This document shows positions 1 through 6,650 of a stretch of 42,694 bases of DNA, piece by piece. Positions within the stretch are counted from its first letter, which is position 1. Each line of letters begins with the position of its first letter. The position numbers and the translations under genes are program-made. Source of the DNA: Sedimentisphaerales bacterium (lineage in GTDB: Bacteria; Planctomycetota; Phycisphaerae; Sedimentisphaerales; Anaerohalosphaeraceae); the NCBI GenBank assembly GCA_016926155.1, contig JAFGPC010000093.1, forward strand, positions 1 through 42,694, written 5' to 3'. The notes beneath the pieces were generated by a model. It was not told the origin of the DNA. It did no database searches and saw only the letters and a list, made by a program, of their open reading frames with translations.

Positions 1-1
1 G

Positions 2-232
2 ATGTATTTTGCCACCCTTACCGAAGTGCCTATCCTGCAGGGGCTGCTCGGATCGGGAATGGGCAAAGGGCCGGCTTTGGCGCTTCTATTGGCAGGTCCC
101 GCACTGTCTTTGCCTAATATGCTGGTCATCCGTTCGGTGATGGGAACAAAGAAAACCGTCGTATTCGTTTCGCTCGTGATTGTGATGGCCACGCTTAGCG
201 GGATGTTTTTTGGAGCCCTGATGGAGATATGA
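2..232 (+). CDS. ArsP_1/DUF318-type permease, C-terminal fragment
   Basis: Only the last 76 residues are inside the window; the gene begins before position 1 and the reading frame is open at the edge, so the Met at 2 is internal. The segment reads TEAP-like (TEVPILQGLL), then GMGKGPALALLLAGPALSLP, then a hydrophobic tail, which is the typical end of the ArsP_1/DUF318 permease family. Known members export trivalent organoarsenicals or are of unknown substrate; they are often found beside a small CxxC thioredoxin-like protein, as here. The stop overlaps the start of that next gene by 4 bases (ATGA), so the two are likely co-translated. The match is by recognised motif, not by search; the substrate is inferred from the ACR3 gene and cassettes downstream. 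Confidence 0.8.
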   Translation: MYFATLTEVPILQGLLGSGMGKGPALALLLAGPALSLPNMLVIRSVMGTKKTVVFVSLVIVMATLSGMFFGALMEI

Positions 233-468
233 AGATGAAGAAGATACAAATCTTAGGCACCGGTTGCCCCAAGTGTAAAAAACTCGCAGAGAATGCGGAA
301 TCCGCCGCCAAAGACCTCGGCATCGAATATGAACTGGAAAAGGTTACGCAGATCAACGACATCATGAAGATGGGCGTGATGGTCACGCCGGCGCTGGCGA
401 TTGACGGGGTGGTCAAAGCGGCCGGGAAAGTGGTTTCCTCGGATGAAATCAAGGCGATGCTTTCCTGA
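229..468 (+). CDS. Small thioredoxin-like redox protein (CPKC)
   Basis: A 79-residue cytoplasmic protein with a glutaredoxin/thioredoxin-like beginning (KKIQILGTGCPKC) and the active-site pair C13-C16. The pattern beta strand, GTGCPKC, helix, and a cis-Pro type TPAL segment near residue 53 match the small thioredoxin family of the TM0996/MTH895 type, usually 75-80 residues. It has no signal peptide. It overlaps the upstream permease by ATGA and is followed 19 bases later by the membrane thioredoxin gene, so it belongs to the same operon. Members of this family are commonly coupled to DUF318 permeases. I infer that it supplies thiol electrons to metalloid handling on the cytoplasmic side; the exact partner is not shown by the sequence. 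Confidence 0.85.
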   Translation: MKMKKIQILGTGCPKCKKLAENAESAAKDLGIEYELEKVTQINDIMKMGVMVTPALAIDGVVKAAGKVVSSDEIKAMLS

Positions 469-487
469 TGGAACCCGGAAAGGAAAA

Positions 488-1834
488 ATGGATATGAATA
501 CCCTGGTAAAGATTCTTGTCGTGCTCGGGCTCGTCGTAGCGGTAGGGGCGGTTATCGCCATTAAGCAGAATCAGGCCCCTTCAACGCCACCCGTTTCAGA
601 AGGGCCTTCGGAGGGTCAAACCACGGGTCTGATCTCTCCCGATTCGCAGGAAAATTCCTCTCCTGCGGCCTCGGCCATGCAACCGCGACCTCAGGCCCTG
701 CCGCGTCTGGTGGATCTGGGGGCGGGCAAGTGTGTCCCCTGCATCATGATGAAGCAGATCCTGGATGAGCTTAGACAGGAGTATAAAAATCGCTTCGAGG
801 TGATCTTTATCGATGTCTGGGAAAATCCCAGCAAGGCAAAGGAATATAAGATCAGCCTCATTCCGACACAGATTTTTTACAATCCCGACGGCAAGGAGAT
901 GTTTCGTCACGAAGGATTTTTCTCCAAAGAGGACATCCTGGGCAAGTGGAAGGAGTTCGGATTCGATTTTACGAGCGAGGGGGCAATGACCGCCTTTGAA
1001 CGGCTGGAACCGGCCAGGGCGGATACGCGCCCGAAAGAGCAGATTTGCTATATGTGCGACAAGGACATCCAGCCCAAAGCCCTTGTCGTCGTACAAACCG
1101 ATAAGGGCCCGGTTCGGTTGTGCGGTCCGCACTGCTATTTTATTCTGTATTCCTGCCTGACCGAGGACAAGACCGGCCTGGCAGAGAAGATCGCATTCAC
1201 CGATTGGACCTCGGGTAAGTCTATCGCCGCTTCCGAAGCGGTGTTCCTGAGCGGGCAGGAGGAAGACACGGGTAAGCCCTGGATCAAGGCCTTTTCCGAC
1301 AGGACCGAGGCTATAGCGGAACGAGCGGTCTCCGGCGGCAGTATCCTGTCGCTGCAGGCCCTGCAGGACAGGGAGTTGTCGCATCGCTGCGGATTCTGCG
1401 ACCGGGCCTGTTATCCGCAGGATGCCGCCAGGGTGCTCGTGGAAGGGGGACTCCAGACGTGGGGGTGCTGCTCGCATTGCGCGCTGGGGGTGGCCGCCCG
1501 AACCGGAAAGGATATTGAAATCCATGAAAAGGATCGTCTGAGCGGCGAAAAAATCGTCGTTAAGACATTCAATGGCGGGATCGCTTCCCTGGAGCCCAGG
1601 ACCGCCGTCGCCTGGTTCGGGCAGCGCAGGAAACCGGACGGGAGTTGGGCCTCGGCCGGCTGTTTCCATCAGGGTTTCTTTGTCAGCGACGACAATCTGA
1701 AGGCATGGGTGGAAAAAAATCCCTACGAAACCGGCCGGATGATCTCCATCAGCCAGGCCCTGGCCGACAAAATGAAGCTTTCTCCGGAGCAAATTATGAA
1801 GGCCTGCAAGATCGGCGAGTGCGCCCCGAAGTAA
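488..1834 (+). CDS. Membrane-anchored thioredoxin fused to NosL/MerB-like Cys-rich domains (ArsF-like, cassette 1)
   Basis: 448 residues. The start at 488 follows an AAAGGA-type ribosome site and gives a single N-terminal membrane anchor (about residues 5-24), then a Pro/Ser-rich linker to about 70. A thioredoxin domain follows with active site CVPC (82-85), a FIDV strand and the cis-Pro segment IPTQIF. This half resembles the ArsF-family proteins of arsEFG-type operons. From about 186 the protein continues with a CYMC pair (187-190), LCGPHC (211-216), and a NosL-like layout ending SILSLQAL. A second block has HRCGFCDRAC (299-308), WGCCSHC (325-331), GCFHQGFF (391-398) and a C-terminal pair C440/C445, resembling the NosL/MerB fold in which a late Cys in an FCxxxxFF-like segment is catalytic in MerB. 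The extra domains are absent from the second copy at 4713. Metal or metalloid binding outside the membrane is inferred. Confidence 0.7.
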   Translation: MDMNTLVKILVVLGLVVAVGAVIAIKQNQAPSTPPVSEGPSEGQTTGLISPDSQENSSPAASAMQPRPQALPRLVDLGAGKCVPCIMMKQILDELRQEYKNRFEVIFIDVWENPSKAKEYKISLIPTQIFYNPDGKEMFRHEGFFSKEDILGKWKEFGFDFTSEGAMTAFERLEPARADTRPKEQICYMCDKDIQPKALVVVQTDKGPVRLCGPHCYFILYSCLTEDKTGLAEKIAFTDWTSGKSIAASEAVFLSGQEEDTGKPWIKAFSDRTEAIAERAVSGGSILSLQALQDRELSHRCGFCDRACYPQDAARVLVEGGLQTWGCCSHCALGVAARTGKDIEIHEKDRLSGEKIVVKTFNGGIASLEPRTAVAWFGQRRKPDGSWASAGCFHQGFFVSDDNLKAWVEKNPYETGRMISISQALADKMKLSPEQIMKACKIGECAPK

Positions 1835-1851
1835 TGGGAGTTCGATAGAAG

Positions 1852-2550
1852 ATGCAGGACTTATTTATCCAATTAACCCGTGCGGTCGAAGGGGCCTGGT
1901 TTGTCGCGGTCGCGGCCTCCTTTCTCTGGGGTATCCTGAGCATCCTGCTGAGCCCCTGTCATCTGGCCAGCATCCCGCTGATCGTGGGCTTTATTGACGG
2001 CCAGGGCAAAATCACCACCCGGCGGGCCTTTGGCATCTCTGTCCTCTTTGCGGTGGGCATCCTGCTGACGATCGGGCTGATCGGAGCGGCGACCGCCATG
2101 ATGGGACGGATCATGGGCGATGTAGGAAGATACGGCAATTACTTTGTGGCGCTGGTGTTTTTTGCCGTGGGGCTGTATTTGCTGGATGTGATCCCCATGC
2201 CGTTTTCCGCGCCGGGTCAGATCGGAATGAAACGAAAGGGATTTCTGGCGGCGTTTATTTTGGGGCTGGTCTTCGGGATCGCCCTGGGACCGTGCACGTT
2301 CGCCTATATGGCGCCCATGCTGGCGGTCACATTCAAGCTAAGCTCCACGAACCTGGCGTACGGAATCCTTCTGCTGGCTGTATACGGGATCGGGCACTGT
2401 TCGGTCATCGTGCTGGCCGGCACCTTTACCGAGGTGGTCCAGAGATACATGAACTGGAACGAGAAATCCAAAGGTGCGATCATCCTAAAGCGGATCTGCG
2501 GCGTGCTGGTCCTGCTGGGCGGCCTTTATATGATCTACGTGGCCCCCTAA
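1852..2550 (+). CDS. CcdA/DsbD-family transmembrane thiol protein (ArsG-like, cassette 1)
   Basis: 232 residues with about six hydrophobic spans. The CcdA signature is modified: SPCHLASIPL (C36) in the first span instead of the usual SPC-x-LPL-x-P, GPCTFAYMAP (C148) in the fourth, and GIGHCSVIV (C183). These three Cys are conserved in the second copy at 5132. CcdA/DsbD proteins pass electrons across the inner membrane from cytoplasmic thioredoxin to exported thiol proteins; ArsG proteins of arsEFG operons are described as belonging to this family and as efflux permeases for aminated aromatic arsenicals. The gene is 17 bases after the membrane thioredoxin gene, its likely redox partner. Whether it moves electrons, arsenicals or both cannot be decided from the sequence. 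Confidence 0.8.
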   Translation: MQDLFIQLTRAVEGAWFVAVAASFLWGILSILLSPCHLASIPLIVGFIDGQGKITTRRAFGISVLFAVGILLTIGLIGAATAMMGRIMGDVGRYGNYFVALVFFAVGLYLLDVIPMPFSAPGQIGMKRKGFLAAFILGLVFGIALGPCTFAYMAPMLAVTFKLSSTNLAYGILLLAVYGIGHCSVIVLAGTFTEVVQRYMNWNEKSKGAIILKRICGVLVLLGGLYMIYVAP

Positions 2551-2596
2551 AACGGCGTAAAAAATAAAAAAACTTGTAACAATGTTCGGAGGGACT

Positions 2597-3283
2597 ATGG
2601 ACAGGCGAAGATTTGTGACATCGACACTGGCGGCCGGAACAGGGATCGGCTTGACAGGCACTCAGACCCTGGGAGAGGCTCGAAAGAGCAAGGTATTGAT
2701 CCTGGGAGTCTCGTGCAGTCCCCGGAAGGGTAAAACCACGGCGACATCGATTCAAGTGGCCCTGGATGCCGCCAAAACGGTCAGTCCGCGTATCGAGGTG
2801 GATTTGCTGGACCTGGCAGGATTTGAAGTGTCCGGCTGGAAAGGCGGCGCAACCCCGTCGGAGGCCATGACATTGAAGGACGATTTTGACTTGCTTTTAC
2901 CCAAGTTTCAGGATCCCAGCCTGGGTGGACTGATCATCGGCTCACCAAGCTACTTTCGTTCGATGAGTTCCCTGTGCAAGGCCTTTCTGGAACGTCTAGC
3001 GGTGCTTCGAAATCCCAAGCTGTTTCTGGCTGACAAACCTGTCGGGGCCTTGTCTGTCGGTGCGTTCCGAAACGGCGGCCAGGAATTGGTAATCGAGCAG
3101 ATTCTTACCGCCATGCTATGTCATGAAGTACTGGTCGTTGGCGGCAAGCCCCGTGCCCATCAGGGGGCGACTCTCTGGAACGCTTTTCAGGATGACATTA
3201 TGAAAGATACATTTGGGATAGATACAGCTAGAAAATTGGGAATACGAGTAGCGGAAGCGGCTCTGCATCAGGCATCCGGATGA
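2597..3283 (+). CDS. TAT-exported flavodoxin-fold NADPH-FMN reductase-like protein (cassette 1)
   Basis: 228 residues. The start at 2597 is chosen over 2582 because GGAGG lies just before it and because it puts a twin-arginine signal at the N-terminus (MDRRRFVTSTLAAGTG). After the signal comes a flavodoxin-like FMN site: LILGVSCSPRKGKTT with the phosphate loop SPRKGKT, then IIGSPSYFRSMS and GALSVGAFRNGGQE, the three usual FMN contact loops of the WrbA/iron-sulfur flavoprotein/NADPH-FMN reductase group. The Cys cluster of true iron-sulfur flavoproteins is missing; a single C40 sits next to the phosphate loop. The protein would fold with FMN in the cytoplasm and then be exported. ArsH is a cytoplasmic relative in arsenic operons, so a role in oxidation or reduction of arsenicals outside the membrane is inferred. 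Confidence 0.8.
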   Translation: MDRRRFVTSTLAAGTGIGLTGTQTLGEARKSKVLILGVSCSPRKGKTTATSIQVALDAAKTVSPRIEVDLLDLAGFEVSGWKGGATPSEAMTLKDDFDLLLPKFQDPSLGGLIIGSPSYFRSMSSLCKAFLERLAVLRNPKLFLADKPVGALSVGAFRNGGQELVIEQILTAMLCHEVLVVGGKPRAHQGATLWNAFQDDIMKDTFGIDTARKLGIRVAEAALHQASG

Positions 3284-3293
3284 AGTACAAAAG

Positions 3294-3521
3294 ATGGATA
3301 CCGATTACATGGAGGCAATGTATGAGCGTTCCCATGAAATCGGTCCGTTGTTTTCCGGATAGAAGGGATTTCCCGTCAGTGCCGACGACTTGCCGGAACT
3401 GACGCGAAGGAAAAATGAAGAGAATACCCTGGATGATTATCGGTATGCAAAGGATTAGATCCGAACCTTTGTGGAATCCTTGCCGGGTATTTTATTTCAG
3501 GAGCAAGTGAATGATTTCTGA
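3294..3521 (+). pseudogene. Degenerate ORF with two in-frame TAG codons
   Basis: From ATG 3294 one frame reads about 75 codons to a TGA at 3519-3521, interrupted by TAG at 3360-3362 and TAG at 3456-3458. The text between the stops looks protein-like and charged (PVSADDLPELTRRKNEEN, then LDDYRYAKD, then a segment containing VESLPGILFQEQ). Other genes here end in TAG (for example the one ending at 5821), so a changed genetic code is unlikely. I do not recognise the family. It is most easily read as the tail of a decayed gene between the two halves of the arsenic island. Its last codons overlap the start of ACR3, whose ribosome site AGGAG lies inside it. Confidence 0.45.
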
Positions 3522-4716
3522 CACTAATATTGTTAAACAACCAGAAGGACTCCGTTTTTTCGAAAGATATCTAACCCTTTGGGTGGGATTATGTATTGCC
3601 GGGGGGATTATCCTGGGCAGACTCGCTCCGGGATTTGCCAGGACACTGGATGGTATGGCGATTCATGTCAATAACGCGCCGGTTGTGTCGATTCCGATCG
3701 CCGTCTGTCTGTTCTTCATGATGTATCCGATCATGGTCAAGATCGATTTTGCCACGGTGCTCAAGGCCGGCAGGAGCATCAAGCCCGTTGGATTGACGCT
3801 TTTTGTAAACTGGGCGATTAAACCGTTTACCATGTACGCGATCAGCCTCTTATTCCTGGGAACCTTGTTTTATGGTTTCATCGGTCCCGATGCGGTAGAC
3901 CAGGTCAAGATGCCTTTCGGACTGGATCTGGCGGTTGGAGATACGTATGGTGTCGGCACAGTCGTGCAAGTCGATGGGATAAAACTGCTGGAAGTACCCT
4001 TGTGGCGAAGCTATCTGGCCGGTTGTATTCTGTTAGGGATCGCCCCGTGTACGGCGATGGTACTGGTTTGGGGATATCTGGCAAAAGGCAATGACGGACA
4101 TACCCTGATAATGGTCGCGATCAATTCGTTGACAATGTTGTTTTTATATGGACCCCTTGGCGGTTTCCTTCTGGGAGTGGGGCGGCTTCCTGTTCCCTGG
4201 CAGGCACTGCTGCTGTCGATTGCCATCTATGTGGCGTTGCCTCTGGTGGCCGGATTTATTTCCCGCAAGTGGATTATCGCTCATAAAGGACTGGATTGGT
4301 TCAGGGAAAAATTTCTTCATGTGCTGACTCCCATTACGATCATTGCCCTGTTGATCACACTGGTTCTGTTGTTCAGCTTCAAGGGAGATACGATTCTTGA
4401 TAATCCTCTGACGATTCTATGGATTGCAATTCCGCTATTTCTCCAGACCTGTCTGATCTTCGCCTTGGGATATGGACTGGCTCGATTGCTCAAGTTGAGT
4501 TATGCTGACGCAGCGCCTTCGGCCATGATCGGTGCATCCAATCATTTCGAAGTGGCGATCGCTACGGCAACGATGCTGTTTGGATTGTCCTCCGGGGCGG
4601 CTCTGGCTACTGTTGTTGGTGTATTGATAGAAGTTCCCGTGATGTTGATGCTGGTAAAGATCTGTCTGAAAACACAGACTTGGTTCCCGGCTCGTGAATT
4701 GGAGATCGAAACATGA
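3511..4716 (+). CDS. acr3: ACR3-family arsenite efflux permease
   Basis: 401 residues with about ten hydrophobic segments. Signature motifs of ACR3 are clear: a helix containing [18 protein letters not shown], then [18 protein letters not shown] with the conserved Cys at residue 180, [19 protein letters not shown], and near the end [19 protein letters not shown] followed by [14 protein letters not shown] (E374). ACR3 exports As(III), driven by the proton gradient, and may also carry antimonite. The start at 3511 is preceded by AGGAG at proper distance. The gene overlaps the next one (thioredoxin) by ATGA, tying cassette 2 to it in one operon. Length matches the family (about 350-400 plus a small insertion near residues 130-155). 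Confidence 0.93.
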   Translation: MISDTNIVKQPEGLRFFERYLTLWVGLCIAGGIILGRLAPGFARTLDGMAIHVNNAPVVSIPIAVCLFFMMYPIMVKIDFATVLKAGRSIKPVGLTLFVNWAIKPFTMYAISLLFLGTLFYGFIGPDAVDQVKMPFGLDLAVGDTYGVGTVVQVDGIKLLEVPLWRSYLAGCILLGIAPCTAMVLVWGYLAKGNDGHTLIMVAINSLTMLFLYGPLGGFLLGVGRLPVPWQALLLSIAIYVALPLVAGFISRKWIIAHKGLDWFREKFLHVLTPITIIALLITLVLLFSFKGDTILDNPLTILWIAIPLFLQTCLIFALGYGLARLLKLSYADAAPSAMIGASNHFEVAIATATMLFGLSSGAALATVVGVLIEVPVMLMLVKICLKTQTWFPARELEIET

Positions 4717-5135
4717 AGGAAAGCACAAAAAACTTTTTGATCCTGTTTGTTGTTTTGTGTGCGGTCGTCGGCGTTGTCGCCGTGCGTCAGTACCGTCAGG
4801 CAAATGCCATGGCGGAAATGGGTAAGGATGTAGCAGTCGGCGCCGGTACTGCAGTGCTTCTGGAGCTCGGTTCACATAGCTGCATTCCCTGTAAACAGAT
4901 GATGCCCATCCTGGAAGAGCTCAGTACGGAATACAAGGACCATTTTGACGTCAAATTCATCGATGTCTACCAGGATCGGGATGCGGTTAAAAAATACGGC
5001 ATTGAGAAAATCCCAACCCAGATTTTCTTCGGCGCACAGGGGCAGGAACTGTTTCGTCATGTCGGTTTTTATCCGAAGGAAGATATCCTGGCCAAATGGA
5101 AAGAACTGGGCATTGCACTGGAACCATCCAAATGA
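4713..5135 (+). CDS. Membrane-anchored thioredoxin-like protein (ArsF-like, cassette 2)
   Basis: 140 residues: one N-terminal membrane anchor (about residues 6-24), a short linker, and a thioredoxin domain with active site CIPC (C57-C60), FIDVYQD and cis-Pro segment IPTQIF. It is closely similar to residues 70-165 of the larger protein at 488 (shared features CxPC, KFIDV/IFIDV, KEDILxKWKE) but stops there, so it lacks the NosL/MerB-like part. It overlaps ACR3 upstream and the CcdA-like gene downstream by 4 bases each (ATGA), showing strong translational coupling. It likely acts outside the membrane, receiving electrons from the CcdA-like partner and passing them to an exported acceptor. Confidence 0.8.
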   Translation: MKESTKNFLILFVVLCAVVGVVAVRQYRQANAMAEMGKDVAVGAGTAVLLELGSHSCIPCKQMMPILEELSTEYKDHFDVKFIDVYQDRDAVKKYGIEKIPTQIFFGAQGQELFRHVGFYPKEDILAKWKELGIALEPSK

Positions 5136-5821
5136 TCCAGGAATGGTTTGATCAACTCACTCATGCGATGCAGGAACAATCCGTCGTTGCTGCTCTTGCC
5201 GCATTGGCCTGGGGAGTGTTTAGCGTTCTGCTGAGCCCGTGTCACCTGGCCGGGATTCCGCTGGTCATCGGTTATATGTCCACGCAGGGCCGACTCACAG
5301 TACGACGAGCCTTCCTTTTATCGAGTGTCTTCTCTTTCGGCATTCTGCTTACGATCGCTGTTGTCGGATTGATAACCCACCTGTTGGGACGATTACTCGG
5401 AGATATGGGGCCCTGGGCGAATTATTTTGTCAGTACCGTGCTTGTACTCTTCGGTCTGGTTCTTCTGGATGTGATCAAGCTTCCCTGGATCACGGCGGGT
5501 CGGATCCGGATGAAACAACGCGGTATCCTGGGCGCGTTTTTACTGGGTTTGGTATTCGGGATTGCCGTGGGACCATGCACGTTTGCGTTTATGGCGCCGG
5601 TACTGAGTGTCGTGGTATTAGGCTCGGTTTCCGGGTTAATTTTGCTCTTGCTGTACGGGATCGGACACTGCAGTGTGATTGTCATAGCCGGCGTGTCTGC
5701 GGACCGGGTGCAGCGATACCTGAACTGGAATGAAAAATCACATGCTGTACTGCGTTTCAGGAAAGCATGCGGGGTAATCATCATTCTTAGCGGGCTTTAC
5801 ATGCTGTACAAAGCACGATAG
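5132..5821 (+). CDS. CcdA/DsbD-family transmembrane thiol protein (ArsG-like, cassette 2)
   Basis: 229 residues from the ATG at 5132, which overlaps the thioredoxin stop by ATGA; an upstream in-frame ATG at 5096 lies inside that gene and is not preferred. Motifs match the copy at 1852: SPCHLAGIPL (C37), GPCTFAFMAP (C149), GIGHCSVIV (C180) and a shared RYLNWNEKS segment followed by a Cys (C213) and a last hydrophobic span. The family carries reducing power across the inner membrane; ArsG proteins of the same family are reported with organoarsenical resistance. Conservation of the same unusual SPCHLA motif in both copies points to shared function and duplication rather than two unrelated CcdA recruits. 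Confidence 0.8.
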   Translation: MIQEWFDQLTHAMQEQSVVAALAALAWGVFSVLLSPCHLAGIPLVIGYMSTQGRLTVRRAFLLSSVFSFGILLTIAVVGLITHLLGRLLGDMGPWANYFVSTVLVLFGLVLLDVIKLPWITAGRIRMKQRGILGAFLLGLVFGIAVGPCTFAFMAPVLSVVVLGSVSGLILLLLYGIGHCSVIVIAGVSADRVQRYLNWNEKSHAVLRFRKACGVIIILSGLYMLYKAR

Positions 5822-5883
5822 GATGGTCTAACCCTGGCTGTTATATTCAATGATCTTTTAACCTTATTTACGGAGGAAGTGCA

Positions 5884-6558
5884 ATGGATCGACGCACATT
5901 TGTGGCCGCTTCACTGGCGGCCGGGACAGGCGTATCTGCGACCGCACAGGCTGCTTCGTCAGGACCTGTCACTATTCTGGGTATCTGCTGCAGCCCGCGA
6001 AAGGGAAAGACCACATTTCAGTCCATGCAGGTATGTCTGGCCGAGGCGGCCAAAGTGGACACGCGGATCAAGACGGAATTGCTCGAGTTGGCGGGAATGA
6101 AGATCGACGGTGCCCCGGCTGCCGGTTTGCCGTCGGCTTTCGGTGAGGAAGATGAATTCCCGAAGATTCAGGAAAAACTGACGCGGCCGGATGTGGCGGG
6201 AGTGATTCTGGGTACGCCTACGTATTTCGGGAACATGAGTTATCTGGCCACGATCCTGATCGATCGGTGCATTGCCGTACGAAGCAGCTTCGGTTTGGCC
6301 GGTAAGGTGGCCGGTGTCCTGGCCGTCGGCGCGGCCCGTAACGGCGGACAGGAACTGGTGATTGCCTCGGTCCAGGCGGCGTTAATGGCGCAGGAAATGA
6401 TCGTGGTTGGCGACAGCCGGCCCACAGGCCATCGCGGCGCTACCGTGTGGAGCGGGATCAAGGATGGAGTCATGGCCGATGAATGGGGCTTGTCCACGGC
6501 GAAAAATCTGGGCAGGCACGTAGCCCAGGTTGCTTTGCAGGTCTCATCTGCAAAGTAA
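5884..6558 (+). CDS. TAT-exported flavodoxin-fold NADPH-FMN reductase-like protein (cassette 2)
   Basis: 224 residues, start preceded by GGAGGA. The N-terminus MDRRTFVAASLAAGTG is a good twin-arginine signal ending near AQAA (residue 24). The mature part has ILGICCSPRKGKTT (C35-C36 followed by the FMN phosphate loop), ILGTPTYFGNMS and GVLAVGAARNGGQE. It is a clear paralog of the protein at 2597: same signal, same loops and same ending style (GATVWSGIKD versus GATLWNAFQD). Members of this fold usually bind FMN and reduce quinones, metals or nitro compounds with NAD(P)H; exported versions would need another electron donor, for which the CcdA/thioredoxin pair just upstream is a candidate. It is the last gene of the island and is followed by a hairpin at 6601. 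Confidence 0.82.
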   Translation: MDRRTFVAASLAAGTGVSATAQAASSGPVTILGICCSPRKGKTTFQSMQVCLAEAAKVDTRIKTELLELAGMKIDGAPAAGLPSAFGEEDEFPKIQEKLTRPDVAGVILGTPTYFGNMSYLATILIDRCIAVRSSFGLAGKVAGVLAVGAARNGGQELVIASVQAALMAQEMIVVGDSRPTGHRGATVWSGIKDGVMADEWGLSTAKNLGRHVAQVALQVSSAK

Positions 6559-6600
6559 AATCAGACAATAAGCTTTCCCTCAAAGTGGATTTGAATAAAA

Positions 6601-6633
6601 GCGGCAGGAAAGATAGTTCGTCAATCCTGCCGC
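6601..6633. terminator. Bidirectional hairpin terminator between the arsenic island and glgP
   Basis: A perfect 9-base stem (GCGGCAGGA at 6601-6609 with TCCTGCCGC at 6625-6633) and a 15-base loop sits in the gap between convergent genes. On the minus strand it is followed by TTTTATT, a good U-run for glgP; on the plus strand it is followed by TTTCC, which is weaker. Confidence 0.7.
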
Positions 6634-6650
6634 TTTCCTGATCCGTCATA

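Noticed and set aside
596-1792. 398-codon minus-strand ORF
   Set aside because: Antisense shadow of the thioredoxin/NosL fusion gene.
3294-3521. Recoding of TAG as an amino acid
   Set aside because: A true gene (ending 5821) uses TAG as stop and no special RNA element follows the TAGs; decay is simpler.
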